Shown: one piece after another, positions 1-7,710 of the stretch
Position numbering within the stretch: position 1 is the first letter of the stretch
Layout of the letters: each line of letters opens with the position of its first letter
Assembly: GCA_009779335.1 (NCBI GenBank)
Contig: WREM01000013.1
Span: 1 to 13,043, forward strand
Source: Streptococcaceae bacterium
GTDB taxonomy: Bacteria > Bacillota > Bacilli > Lactobacillales > Streptococcaceae
Length of the DNA stretch: 13,043 nucleotides
Direction of reading: 5' to 3'
Translations under genes and position numbers: made by a program
Notes under the pieces: generated by a model
What the model saw: only the letters and a program-made list of their open reading frames with translations
Told to the model about the DNA's origin: nothing
Database searches by the model: none

Positions 1-681
1 GACATTGGCTGAGCCTGCCTCTTCTACATATTCATGTGTTTTTGAGTCAAGATAAAGGACACCATCATATCCTTTTTCATGAGCTTGTTCGATGGTTTGG
101 ATAGAGCCACCATAATTCCCACCCGCCTTGATATGTCCTGTTCCTTTTGGAGCGACACGATCGTCCTCATGAGCGATGACAAATTTTTTATTACCTTTAT
201 TTTTATTAAAATAAACACCCACAGGCATGGCGAATATCGTAAATAGAAACTCTTTGGCAGACTGGACACCCAACATTCCACCCACTCCGATGATCAAGGG
301 ACGGAGATAAAGCGTTGCTCCTGTTTCATAGGGAGGGACAAAGTCTTCATTGGCAAGTACCACTTGTTTGACTGCGTCAACGAACATCTCTGTAGGAACT
401 TCTGGCATGGCTAAGCGACGACAGGTTTCTTGCAGGCGTTTTGCATTTTCCTCTGGACGAAAAAGCTGAATAGAACCCTCTTTCGTACGATAAGCTTTGA
501 GCCCCTCATAGCCCTGTTGACCATAGTGCAGGCCTGTCGAAGCTTCTGAGAGAGTAAGGTGTGATTGTTCGGTCAACCCTTGTTCTTGCCATGAGCCCTC
601 TCTAAAATAAGCCCTATAACGATAGGGCAGTTCCATGTAATCAAAGCCTAGATTTTTCCAATCAATATTTTTGCTGTTCAT
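1..681 (-). CDS. ilvE: Branched-chain amino acid aminotransferase, N-terminal part (cut by window edge)
   Basis: PLP-dependent cytosolic enzyme that moves the amino group between leucine, isoleucine or valine and 2-oxoglutarate; called bcaT in lactococci. The first 227 codons are visible and the C-terminus lies beyond position 1. Seen: an N-terminal IDWKNLGF segment, YEGLKAYRT near residue 58, the Schiff-base lysine region APKGTGHIKAGGNYGG (Lys about 185) and YVEEAGSANV at the edge, all typical of fold-type IV branched-chain aminotransferases. The start at 681 puts the DW motif at the usual distance from the N-terminus. An in-frame ATG at 696 would add only five residues and would lie upstream of the -10 box. 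There is no Shine-Dalgarno before 681. The gene is divergent from menF and not functionally related to it. The family call is secure; substrate preference is inferred. Confidence 0.95.
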   Translation of the reverse strand, partial: MNSKNIDWKNLGFDYMELPYRYRAYFREGSWQEQGLTEQSHLTLSEASTGLHYGQQGYEGLKAYRTKEGSIQLFRPEENAKRLQETCRRLAMPEVPTEMFVDAVKQVVLANEDFVPPYETGATLYLRPLIIGVGGMLGVQSAKEFLFTIFAMPVGVYFNKNKGNKKFVIAHEDDRVAPKGTGHIKAGGNYGGSIQTIEQAHEKGYDGVLYLDSKTHEYVEEAGSANV

Positions 682-687
682 CGTTCT

Positions 688-693
688 ATTATA
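688..693 (-). promoter_or_regulatory. -10 box of the ilvE promoter, predicted leaderless transcript
   Basis: Read on the minus strand, a consensus TATAAT is followed by 6 nt and then the ATG at 681. Counting seven bases past the -10 places the transcription start on the A of the ATG. No good -35 is seen (ATAAAG at 17-nt spacing) and no Shine-Dalgarno exists. The box is direct sequence; the leaderless start is inference. Confidence 0.6.
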
Positions 694-715
694 CATCAAA
701 TTCTAACTTTCTTTA

Positions 716-724
716 TGGTATAAT
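716..724 (+). promoter_or_regulatory. Extended -10 promoter of menF, predicted leaderless transcript
   Basis: TGGTATAAT is a perfect extended -10 (TGnTATAAT). Eight bases separate it from the menF ATG at 733, so transcription should begin at about 732-733, leaving no room for a ribosome binding site. The -35 position (696-701, TCAAAT) is a poor match, as is common with extended -10 promoters. The TATAAT also contains the in-frame stop TAA (721-723) that limits menF on its 5' side. Confidence 0.68.
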
Positions 725-732
725 TCATAGTA

Positions 733-1872
733 ATGAACTACACACGAATCAATATAAATCTCAAACATCCTTTGGCTTTCTGGTCTGCCTTTTCTGACTC
801 TGAGGAGCGTTTTTTTTGGCAGGATAGTCAAAGAAACAAGACAGTCATCGGCTGTGAGTTTTTGTCTGAAATTACTGAAGATGCTATCAGTGATTATCCA
901 TTTGTTTTTTATAAGCAAACCTTTTATGAAGATGTGAAAGAATCTGTCTGGACTGGCATTAAATCTGGACTCACCGTGTTCAAACATTATTATATTCTGA
1001 CAGAAGATGAATCTTACATTCTTTCCAATCAGCCTGAATCACTTCCTGAATTTGAAGATAAGCCGACAGTTTTTATCAACCACACTATTGTTGAAGAAAA
1101 CTCTCCTTATTCAGACTGGGAAAAATTATTTAACGCCATTCAGTCTGAGATTAGGTTAGGTCATGTTGAAAAAATCGTAGCCTCCCGAGAAATAATATTC
1201 ACAGCAACCCGTCCTTTCAATATTGAGTCCATTATTGAGAATCTCATTGCAAATAATCCTGATGCTTTTGTTTTTGCTTATCAATTTGGAGGTAAGACTT
1301 TCCTTGGTGCCTCTCCTGAAATTCTTATAGAAAAATCAGGAAATTCTGTTTTATCTTATGCTCTTGCAGGGACTGTCTCACGCACAGTTGAGAATGCTGA
1401 GGATTTCTTGCTCAATGATTCAAAAAATCTTGCTGAACACAGGATTGTGATTGATGCCATTCATGATAAAATGGCACAACTCTCTGATAGTATTACTGTA
1501 GGACAAACCGATTTAATGCCCCTTAAGAATGTCTATCATCTGCGTACTCTGCTATCTGTTCAATCTCAGGAGTCAATTATTACTTGGGCTAGACACTTGC
1601 ATCCCACGCCTGCCTTGGGCGGATTCCCACAAACACAAGCCCTTGATTTTTTGAAAAATCATGAAAATCATGAACGGGGTTTATATGCTTCTCCCATTGG
1701 ACTCATTGACCAAAATGGAGATGGTACTCTCGTTGTTGGCATTCGCTCTGCCCTACTGAATGATAATCAACTTTATGCTTATGCAGGATGTGGTATTGTC
1801 AAAGACTCGGATTGTCAATCAGAATACCAAGAGACAAAAATTAAATTAAAAACCCTATTGGAGGCACTCTAG
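733..1872 (+). CDS. menF: Isochorismate synthase MenF
   Basis: Converts chorismate to isochorismate, the entry step of menaquinone synthesis; Mg2+-dependent, cytosolic. The 379-residue protein has the chorismate-binding fold in its C-terminal two thirds: HVEKIVASRE with the conserved Lys147, FLGASPEIL (190-198), LAGTVSR (211-217), EHRIVIDAI (235-243), PALGGFP (293-299), ERGLYASPIG (314-323) and SEYQETKIK (363-371) with metal-binding glutamates. It is shorter than the roughly 430-470 residues of E. coli or B. subtilis MenF, the difference lying in the N-terminal region before about residue 125. The ATG at 733 is the first possible start because TAA at 721-723 closes the frame. It has no Shine-Dalgarno. 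It heads the men cluster and is followed after 2 nt by menD. EntC/DhbC-type isochorismate synthase is the alternative, but the neighbours decide for MenF. Confidence 0.95.
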   Translation: MNYTRININLKHPLAFWSAFSDSEERFFWQDSQRNKTVIGCEFLSEITEDAISDYPFVFYKQTFYEDVKESVWTGIKSGLTVFKHYYILTEDESYILSNQPESLPEFEDKPTVFINHTIVEENSPYSDWEKLFNAIQSEIRLGHVEKIVASREIIFTATRPFNIESIIENLIANNPDAFVFAYQFGGKTFLGASPEILIEKSGNSVLSYALAGTVSRTVENAEDFLLNDSKNLAEHRIVIDAIHDKMAQLSDSITVGQTDLMPLKNVYHLRTLLSVQSQESIITWARHLHPTPALGGFPQTQALDFLKNHENHERGLYASPIGLIDQNGDGTLVVGIRSALLNDNQLYAYAGCGIVKDSDCQSEYQETKIKLKTLLEAL

Positions 1873-1874
1873 AC

Positions 1875-3524
1875 ATGATGAATAATGAATATCTTGCTCC
1901 TTTTGTTGATGAACTTTATACCTTGGGGGTACGTGAAGTGGTCTTTAGTCCCGGTTCACGCTCAACAACACTTGCCCTTCTCTTTGAGGAATACAAACAG
2001 TTCAAAACTTACTTAAACATTGATGAACGCTCTGCAGGATTCTTTGCCCTAGGTATTGCTAAGGTACAGGAACGCCCTGTCGTCTTAGTCTGCACTTCTG
2101 GCTCTGCAGGTGCTCACTATCTTCCCGCATTAACCGAAGCCAAGCACTCACGCATTCCATTGATTGTATTGACTGCTGACCGTCCTAATCATTTGCAATT
2201 CGTTGGAGCTCCACAAACTGTCAATCAGAATCATTACTTCGGAGATTTTGTTTCTCATTACGAGGAGTTCTCACACCCTGCTGAAAAGATTTATTGGACA
2301 TATCCTCGTAAAGTTGCACAACGTGCCATAATGGCTTCAACAATTCTACCTGAATCTCCTGTCCATATTAATCTGCCTATTGATGAACCTCTGATCCCTG
2401 ATTTGAATCCTGAGCATTTCCAAAAAGGAAAAACCAATTTTTCTATCTCCCATGGCTCAGTAGAAACTGCTTCTCCTATTAAATTATTAGGCAAAGCTTT
2501 AATTATCGTTGGTCCTGACAGTAAACTCAAAGCTCAAAAAGAAATTCTGAACTTGGCTGAACTACTGCAAGCTCCAATTCTCGCTGATCCCTTGTCTAAT
2601 TTGCGTTCATTTGAAAGTCCTTATCTTATTGATTCTTATGATGCTTTCTTAGCAGATAGCAATTTGTGTCAAGAATTAAGTCCCGATACTATCATTCAAA
2701 TAGGACAAATCCCTGTGTCCAAACGCCTACAAGCCTTTATCTCAGCAAATAATCAAACAGAATATATTCAAGTAGAGCCTACTTTGAATTATCGTAACCC
2801 TCAGCAAACAACTACTCAGATCATTCAATCTGATATTGCTTCATTCTGCCAGTCTGTCATTTCTAGCAATCCTGATTCTAATTATCTGGCAAAATGGCAA
2901 AAGGCACAGTCTAAAATGCGTAAACAACTCAATACCGTTTCAACTGAAACCCAAGCCTTTGAAGGAAGATACATCCAAGCCATTCAAGAAAATATGCCTG
3001 AGAATAGTCAAATTCTAGTAGCCAACTCCATGTCTATTCGTGAGGTTGATTATTTCTGGGAGGCTAAATCATCATCCGCTAAACTCTATGGCAATCGTGG
3101 TACAAATGGAATCGACGGTCAGGAATCGACCGCTCTAGGAATTTCAACAAATGAAAAGCCTACTGTCCTAATCACAGGAGATTTGTCTATGCTCCATGAC
3201 ATTAATGGGCTTATCATGGGCAAAACGCATAAACTCAACTTAACCATTGTTTTATTCAATAATGATGGGGGAGGGATTTTCCATCATTTAGCACAGAAAG
3301 AGCAACCTCATTTTGATTATCTCTTTTCAACACCTCATGGTACTGACTTCTCTGCTTTAGCAACACTGACTGGTTTAGATTATAGACTCATCAAAGACTA
3401 TCAAGACTTTGACTCTCACTTCAAGCAGGCTCTCTCTTCCTCTGGTATTCATCTCTTAGAGGTAAAAACAGACAAAGATTTGAGCTTAGAACTTCATAAG
3501 AAATATACAACCTATGACATTTGA
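1875..3524 (+). CDS. menD: 2-succinyl-5-enolpyruvyl-6-hydroxy-3-cyclohexene-1-carboxylate synthase MenD
   Basis: ThDP- and Mg2+-dependent enzyme that joins 2-oxoglutarate (with loss of CO2) to isochorismate to give SEPHCHC. The 549 residues match the family length. Visible: SPGSRSTTLALLF (25-37), DERSAGFFALG with the ThDP-activating Glu51, TSGSAGAHYLPAL (74-86), ADRP (101-104), NRGTNGIDG (407-415), and the ThDP/metal motif GDLSMLHD (435-442) running to NNDGGGIF (462-469). The Shine-Dalgarno TTGGAGG (1858-1864) lies inside the end of menF and serves ATG 1875. A second in-frame ATG follows at 1878 and could be used instead. Only 2 nt separate it from menF, and its end overlaps menH by 11 nt, so the three genes are probably co-transcribed. 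Confidence 0.97.
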   Translation: MMNNEYLAPFVDELYTLGVREVVFSPGSRSTTLALLFEEYKQFKTYLNIDERSAGFFALGIAKVQERPVVLVCTSGSAGAHYLPALTEAKHSRIPLIVLTADRPNHLQFVGAPQTVNQNHYFGDFVSHYEEFSHPAEKIYWTYPRKVAQRAIMASTILPESPVHINLPIDEPLIPDLNPEHFQKGKTNFSISHGSVETASPIKLLGKALIIVGPDSKLKAQKEILNLAELLQAPILADPLSNLRSFESPYLIDSYDAFLADSNLCQELSPDTIIQIGQIPVSKRLQAFISANNQTEYIQVEPTLNYRNPQQTTTQIIQSDIASFCQSVISSNPDSNYLAKWQKAQSKMRKQLNTVSTETQAFEGRYIQAIQENMPENSQILVANSMSIREVDYFWEAKSSSAKLYGNRGTNGIDGQESTALGISTNEKPTVLITGDLSMLHDINGLIMGKTHKLNLTIVLFNNDGGGIFHHLAQKEQPHFDYLFSTPHGTDFSALATLTGLDYRLIKDYQDFDSHFKQALSSSGIHLLEVKTDKDLSLELHKKYTTYDI

Positions 3525-4326
3525 AGATAAACATATCACTGTAGAAAATTTTAACTTTCGTATTCGCATTCATGGCTCAGGGTTCCCGCTCCTTGCATTG
3601 CATGGATTCAGCCAATCAGCAGAAACTTGGGATAATTTAGACCTTGAAGGTATTCAAGTTTTTGCGTTGGACCTAATAGGACACGGAAAGTCTGACAAGC
3701 CTGATAAAGCAGAGCCTTATCAACTGGATACAATACTCACTCATATTCATCAAATCAGTCAGCAACTCTTTGAAAATCAGTCTTTTATTCTATTGGGTTA
3801 TTCTATGGGGGGACGTCTCGCTCTGCACTATGCACTCAAATATCCTGAGCAAATCCATTCACTCATTCTTGAATCTTCTTCTCTGGGGATTTCTGATGAA
3901 GATGAACGACTGGCTCGCCGAATATCCGATGAAAAATTAGCGAAAAATATTGAAGAAAACGGTTGCGAATGGTTTGCTGATTTTTGGGGGAATATTCCTT
4001 TGTTTGATAGTCAGAAATCACTAGACCCTACTGTTCAGAATAATATCTGGCAGTCCAGAGCAGATAATACCCCTCACGCTCTAACCCATACCTTACGGGC
4101 GACGGGGCAAGGACGACTTCCTGCTCTGGCGGATCATTTACAAGATTTGAAAATATCAACCCTCTATATTTCAGGGGAGTTGGATACTAAATATACAAGT
4201 CTAGGGCAGACGTATTTTGCCAAATGTCCAAGTGTTAGCACTCACGTCGTCCATCATGCAGGTCATAATGCCCACTTGGAAAAGCCTATCCTCTATCATC
4301 AAGCGATTTGTTCATTTCTGATATAA
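3514..4326 (+). CDS. menH: SHCHC synthase MenH (alpha/beta hydrolase)
   Basis: Removes pyruvate from SEPHCHC to give 2-succinyl-6-hydroxy-2,4-cyclohexadiene-1-carboxylate. The 270-residue alpha/beta-hydrolase shows the oxyanion-region LALHGFSQSAETW (27-39), the nucleophile elbow GYSMGG with Ser97, Asp224 in SGELDTKY, and His251 in HAGHNAHLEKP, a complete Ser-Asp-His triad. The family is called MenH in E. coli, YtxM in B. subtilis and menX in some lactococcal annotation. The start overlaps the menD stop by 11 nt (ATGACATTTGA), and the upstream AAGAAA is only a weak Shine-Dalgarno, so translational coupling to menD is likely. The alpha/beta-hydrolase family is broad, but position between menD and menB makes MenH the best call. 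Confidence 0.93.
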   Translation: MTFEDKHITVENFNFRIRIHGSGFPLLALHGFSQSAETWDNLDLEGIQVFALDLIGHGKSDKPDKAEPYQLDTILTHIHQISQQLFENQSFILLGYSMGGRLALHYALKYPEQIHSLILESSSLGISDEDERLARRISDEKLAKNIEENGCEWFADFWGNIPLFDSQKSLDPTVQNNIWQSRADNTPHALTHTLRATGQGRLPALADHLQDLKISTLYISGELDTKYTSLGQTYFAKCPSVSTHVVHHAGHNAHLEKPILYHQAICSFLI

Positions 4327-4327
4327 T
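4319..4327 (+). promoter_or_regulatory. Extended -10 promoter at the end of menH, feeding menB
   Basis: TGATATAAT overlaps the menH stop codon (TAA 4324-4326). Transcription would start near 4334 and give a leader of about 17 nt that still includes the menB Shine-Dalgarno. No recognisable -35 is present (TCAAGC at 17-nt spacing). It would allow menB to be made at a higher level than menF, menD and menH. Sequence match is direct; activity is inference. Confidence 0.45.
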
Positions 4328-4351
4328 TAAAAGAAAGAAAAGGAGACCATC

Positions 4352-5194
4352 ATGTCAAAATATAACTGGGTTGCTCTTAACCGCAACTATGAAGATATCA
4401 TCTATGAAACTTATAATGGTATTGCTAAAATCACCATCAATCGTCCTGAGGTGCGTAATGCCTTTCGCCCTAAGACTGTCGTGGAGCTGATTGATGCCTT
4501 TACTGTGGCTCGTGATGACACAACTGTGGGGGTTATTGTTCTCACAGGTGCCAATCACGGTCAAGGTGAAGATAAGGAGGCTTTCTGCTCTGGTGGAGAC
4601 CAAAAAGTACGTGGAGATGGGGGGTATATCGGAGAAGATCAGATCCCTCGCCTTAATGTCCTTGATTTGCAACATCTCATTCGTATCACACCGAAACCTG
4701 TTATCGCTATGGTCAATGGTTTTGCCATTGGTGGTGGTCATGTCCTCCATATTGTTTGTGATTTGACTATTGCTTCTAGCAATGCTAAATTCGGGCAAAC
4801 TGGACCTCGTGTAGGGTCATTCGATGCAGGTTATGGAGCAGGACTTCTTGCCACCATGGTCGGTCAAAAGAAAGCCCGTGAGATTTGGTTCCTCTGTCGT
4901 CAATACACCGCTCAAGAAGCTATGGATATGGGAATGGTTAATACCGTCGTCCCATTCGACAAATTAGAAGACGAAACGGTCAAGTGGGCAGAAGAAATGC
5001 TTGCTCTCTCTCCAATGGCACTCCGTATGCTTAAAGGTTCTATGAATGCAGCCACTGATGGCTTGGCTGGTCTGCAACAATTTGCAGGAGATGCCACGCT
5101 CATGTTCTACATGAGTGAGGAAGGAAAAGAAGGAAGAGATGCCTTCAAAGAAAAACGCAAACCCAACTTCGATCAATTCCCTAAGTTTCCATAA
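4352..5194 (+). CDS. menB: 1,4-dihydroxy-2-naphthoyl-CoA synthase MenB
   Basis: Crotonase-fold enzyme that closes the second ring: o-succinylbenzoyl-CoA to DHNA-CoA, by Dieckmann-type condensation. The 280 residues include the oxyanion-hole stretches FCSGGDQ (78-84) and AIGGGH (125-130), FGQTGPRVGSFDAGYG (147-162), REIWFLCRQY (176-185) and the C-terminal EGRDAFKEKRKP. The glycine in QTGP (Gly151) is the mark of the bicarbonate-dependent type I enzymes; type II enzymes such as that of M. tuberculosis have Asp there. A strong Shine-Dalgarno AAAAGGAGA (4338-4346) precedes ATG 4352. The gene is 25 nt after menH and ends at a hairpin terminator (5202-5229). Identity is very secure because similarity to E. 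coli and B. subtilis MenB runs the full length. Confidence 0.98.
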   Translation: MSKYNWVALNRNYEDIIYETYNGIAKITINRPEVRNAFRPKTVVELIDAFTVARDDTTVGVIVLTGANHGQGEDKEAFCSGGDQKVRGDGGYIGEDQIPRLNVLDLQHLIRITPKPVIAMVNGFAIGGGHVLHIVCDLTIASSNAKFGQTGPRVGSFDAGYGAGLLATMVGQKKAREIWFLCRQYTAQEAMDMGMVNTVVPFDKLEDETVKWAEEMLALSPMALRMLKGSMNAATDGLAGLQQFAGDATLMFYMSEEGKEGRDAFKEKRKPNFDQFPKFP

Positions 5195-5201
5195 AAACAA
5201 T

Positions 5202-5229
5202 AAACAGATACTATTTGTATCTGTTTTTT
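5202..5229 (+). terminator. Intrinsic terminator after menB
   Basis: A perfect 10-bp stem AAACAGATAC (5202-5211) / GTATCTGTTT (5217-5226) with loop TATTT is followed by further T residues to 5229, giving six consecutive T from 5224. It begins 8 nt after the menB stop. Its right arm and T-run occupy the -35 and spacer region of the following menE promoter. Confidence 0.85.
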
Positions 5230-5237
5230 CTACAATT

Positions 5238-5246
5238 TGATACAAT
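5238..5246 (+). promoter_or_regulatory. Extended -10 promoter of menE, predicted leaderless transcript
   Basis: TGATACAAT is an extended -10. Six bases (5247-5252) separate it from ATG 5253, so the seventh base after the -10 is the A of the start codon. No Shine-Dalgarno precedes menE and the -35 position (5218-5223, TATCTG) is unlike consensus. It restarts transcription right after the menB terminator. Confidence 0.62.
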
Positions 5247-5252
5247 AAAATA

Positions 5253-6617
5253 ATGAAATGGTTACAAGAACAAGCCCAATTAAACCCTGACCATCTTTTT
5301 TTAGATGATTACAGCTATAAGGAAATATATGAAAGAGTGATTCAGACTGCTTATCAGCTGAATACTAAAGTCAGTAAATACCCTCGCATTGCTCTACTCT
5401 CTGAAAATTCTATAAATATGGTTGTTGTTTTATTTGCTTTATGGGTATTGGATAAAGAAGTTCTGCTTCTCAATACTCACCTGACTGAACGAGAAATCAA
5501 TGAACAACTCATAGAGCTTGATGTGGAGTTAGTCATTAAATCTGACCAACACTCTTTCTCATCTTCCGGTCAAATCTTCTGCTTTTCTGAGATTGAGAAT
5601 CTCCCTATCAAAACTGTTCAATACCTTAACTGGGATCCCAAACCTGAGCAAATTCTTGCTCTCATGAACACTTCTGCTACTACGGGAAAATTCAAGTCTG
5701 TCCCCATTACTTGGAAGATGATCTGTCATCATGTAGAGGCTTCTGCTTCTGTACTCGGCGTTACTAGTGATGATAACTGGCTCATCATACTTCCTATCTT
5801 TCATGTCAGTGGACTTTCTATCATTATGCGAACCCTTTATAATGGAACACAAGCGACTATCCTCGATCATTTTGACCCTGAGCAAGTCCTCCGATTTATC
5901 AATGAAACCTCGGTCAATATGATTTCTCTTGTGCCTACCTTGCTCAAAGGCATTTACAATAAAATCACCCCTCATGCTTTACGCCTTATTCTTCTGGGCG
6001 GAGAATACATTCCACACGTTCTTATCCAGAATTGCTTAGAATTAAAACTCCCTATTTACAAGACTTATGGGATGACAGAGACCTTTTCTCAATCTGTTAC
6101 TTTCAATATTTTAGATCATCCTGATAAACTCAACGCTGTGGGAAAAGCATTAGATGGCGTTCAAATCAGTATTTCAAATCCTGATTCTGATGGTATCGGA
6201 GAAATTCAGCTTGACTCTCCTATGCTCATTGACAGTTACCTTAATCAGTCTATGACTCACCCTTTTACTACTGGAGACATCGGATACATCGATGATGATA
6301 ACTTCCTCTATATTCTCAATCGTCGCAAAGACATTATCATTTCAGGGGGGGAAAATATCTATCCTAAGGAAATCGAAGACCTTGTCTATACTCTGGATGG
6401 AGTCAATGATTGCGCCCTTGTGCCAAAAGCTGATGAAAAATGGGGGCAAGTCCCTGTGCTTTTCTACTCAGGGACTGCAACTGTTCAGGATATTCTCGAC
6501 TTTCTCACAGCTAGAATTGCAAAATATAAATTGCCTCAATCAATCATTCCACTTGAACATCTTCCCAAAACAGCCACAGGAAAAATTCTTAGAAAGGACT
6601 TGAAAATTGAAGATTAA
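5253..6617 (+). CDS. menE: o-succinylbenzoate-CoA ligase MenE
   Basis: Adenylate-forming enzyme that activates o-succinylbenzoate with ATP and CoA to give OSB-CoA, the MenB substrate. The 454-residue ANL protein shows the phosphate loop TSATTGKFK (140-148), FHVSGL (183-188), LLGGEYIP (247-254), YGMTET (272-277), the TGD motif (340-342), RRKDIIISGGENIYPKEIE (357-375) and the C-terminal ATGKILRKDL with catalytic Lys444. The phosphate loop departs from the usual SGTTGxPK: Ala replaces the first Gly and Phe replaces Pro. The ATG at 5253 has no ribosome binding site and lies just after a -10 box, so the gene probably starts its own leaderless transcript. Its 3' end overlaps menC by 11 nt. The family is secure, and OSB as substrate follows from context. 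Confidence 0.95.
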   Translation: MKWLQEQAQLNPDHLFLDDYSYKEIYERVIQTAYQLNTKVSKYPRIALLSENSINMVVVLFALWVLDKEVLLLNTHLTEREINEQLIELDVELVIKSDQHSFSSSGQIFCFSEIENLPIKTVQYLNWDPKPEQILALMNTSATTGKFKSVPITWKMICHHVEASASVLGVTSDDNWLIILPIFHVSGLSIIMRTLYNGTQATILDHFDPEQVLRFINETSVNMISLVPTLLKGIYNKITPHALRLILLGGEYIPHVLIQNCLELKLPIYKTYGMTETFSQSVTFNILDHPDKLNAVGKALDGVQISISNPDSDGIGEIQLDSPMLIDSYLNQSMTHPFTTGDIGYIDDDNFLYILNRRKDIIISGGENIYPKEIEDLVYTLDGVNDCALVPKADEKWGQVPVLFYSGTATVQDILDFLTARIAKYKLPQSIIPLEHLPKTATGKILRKDLKIED

Positions 6618-7710
6618 ATCCATCATCCTTCATCATATCCAACTCCCCCTCAACTTTGAATTTAAGACCGCTCAAAGTCAATTAGATGTGCGAGACACAA
6701 TCATTATCGAATGTATAGATGATAAAGGCGGACATGGGTATGGGGAATGTGTCAGCTTTACTACTCCTTTCTACACAGAAGAGACTTTGGATGACTCTTG
6801 GCAAGCCTTGGCTCATGACTATATTCCTAAGGTTTTAGCTACTCAACTGAAACATCCTTTTGACATACACCAATTAATCAACGAACTCTTACCAATGGCA
6901 ATGGCTGGGCTTGAAAATTCCCTATTAGACTTGTACTATAAAAATCTGGAACAACCCATCATTGCCTCATTATTTGATGAAAAGCTCAATTCTACTATTA
7001 AGCAAGGTTCAGTCATTAGTGATGTTACACTTGATCAGACACTTCTTCAAGTCGATAAATTGATTGATAACGGTGTCAGACGCATCAAATTGAAGATTAA
7101 TCCTACAAATGCCTTTGAGAAGGTCAAAACTGTTACAGAAAAATTTCCCCATATTACATTCGCTGTCGATGCAAATCGCTCCTATGAATTGAATCAAATA
7201 GACTCATTGCTCCAATTGGATAATCTAGGATTGGCTTGTATAGAAGAACCTTTCAATACCTACAATCTTGAAGATTATTCAAAGATATTGTCTCAATTTA
7301 ATACACCCATTTGCTTTGATGAAAATGTACAGACCATGAACGATTTAGAAAAACTGATAAAACTCAATGGGAAGAAAGTACTTAATATTAAAATTGGTCG
7401 TCTAGGGGGGCTTTATTATGCGGAGAAAGCCATTGAACTTTGTCGTCAGCACGACATAGAATATTGGATAGGAAGTATGGTAGAATCGGGTATTTCAAAA
7501 ATACTACACATCCAGCTGGCTTCTCTACCTGATACTTATATAGCAGGGGATTTATCTTCTTCTTCGCATTATTTCAAGGAAGACTTGATTAGCCCTGAAA
7601 TTACTTTTGCTCATGGGCAGATGACTCTCCCTACTGGGATAGGGCTCGGAGTTGAAATCAATACAATCGCACTTGAAAAATATACAATTAAAAAGGAGAT
7701 TTTCCAATGA
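6607..7710 (+). CDS. menC: o-succinylbenzoate synthase MenC, TTG start
   Basis: Enolase-superfamily enzyme that dehydrates SHCHC to o-succinylbenzoate. The 367 residues show the KxK acid/base pair in RIKLKIN (Lys161 and Lys163), metal ligands at Asp188 (VDANRSYEL), Glu213 (CIEEPF) and Asp238 (CFDEN), and the opposing Lys262 in NIKIGRLGG. The sequence is of the Firmicutes MenC / N-acylamino-acid racemase group, so some racemase side activity cannot be excluded. The start is TTG 6607: AAAGGA (6593-6598) sits 8 nt upstream, an in-frame TGA (6601-6603) closes the frame before it, and the next Met is about residue 97, too late to keep the N-terminal capping domain. It overlaps the menE stop by 11 nt and the following thioesterase gene by 4 nt (ATGA). 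Confidence 0.95.
   Translation: MKIKSIILHHIQLPLNFEFKTAQSQLDVRDTIIIECIDDKGGHGYGECVSFTTPFYTEETLDDSWQALAHDYIPKVLATQLKHPFDIHQLINELLPMAMAGLENSLLDLYYKNLEQPIIASLFDEKLNSTIKQGSVISDVTLDQTLLQVDKLIDNGVRRIKLKINPTNAFEKVKTVTEKFPHITFAVDANRSYELNQIDSLLQLDNLGLACIEEPFNTYNLEDYSKILSQFNTPICFDENVQTMNDLEKLIKLNGKKVLNIKIGRLGGLYYAEKAIELCRQHDIEYWIGSMVESGISKILHIQLASLPDTYIAGDLSSSSHYFKEDLISPEITFAHGQMTLPTGIGLGVEINTIALEKYTIKKEIFQ

Noticed and set aside
611..628. Hairpin GCCCTAT-AACG-ATAGGGC within ilvE
   Set aside because: A 7-bp stem in coding sequence with no T-run; such stems are expected by chance and by codon constraint.
682..696. Upstream in-frame ATG (696) as the ilvE start
   Set aside because: It would add MYNRT before the conserved N-terminus and lies upstream of the TATAAT box, so a transcript from that box would not contain it; no good Shine-Dalgarno supports it.
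682..732. CodY operator for ilvE/menF
   Set aside because: I compared the spacer with AATTTTCWGAAAATT and found too many mismatches.
4355..4798. 147-codon open frame antisense to menB
   Set aside because: It lies wholly opposite well-conserved menB codons, has no ribosome binding site or family resemblance, and is explained by codon bias on the other strand.
5559..5975. 138-codon open frame antisense to menE
   Set aside because: It is a shadow of menE with arginine/serine-rich low-complexity composition and no start signals.
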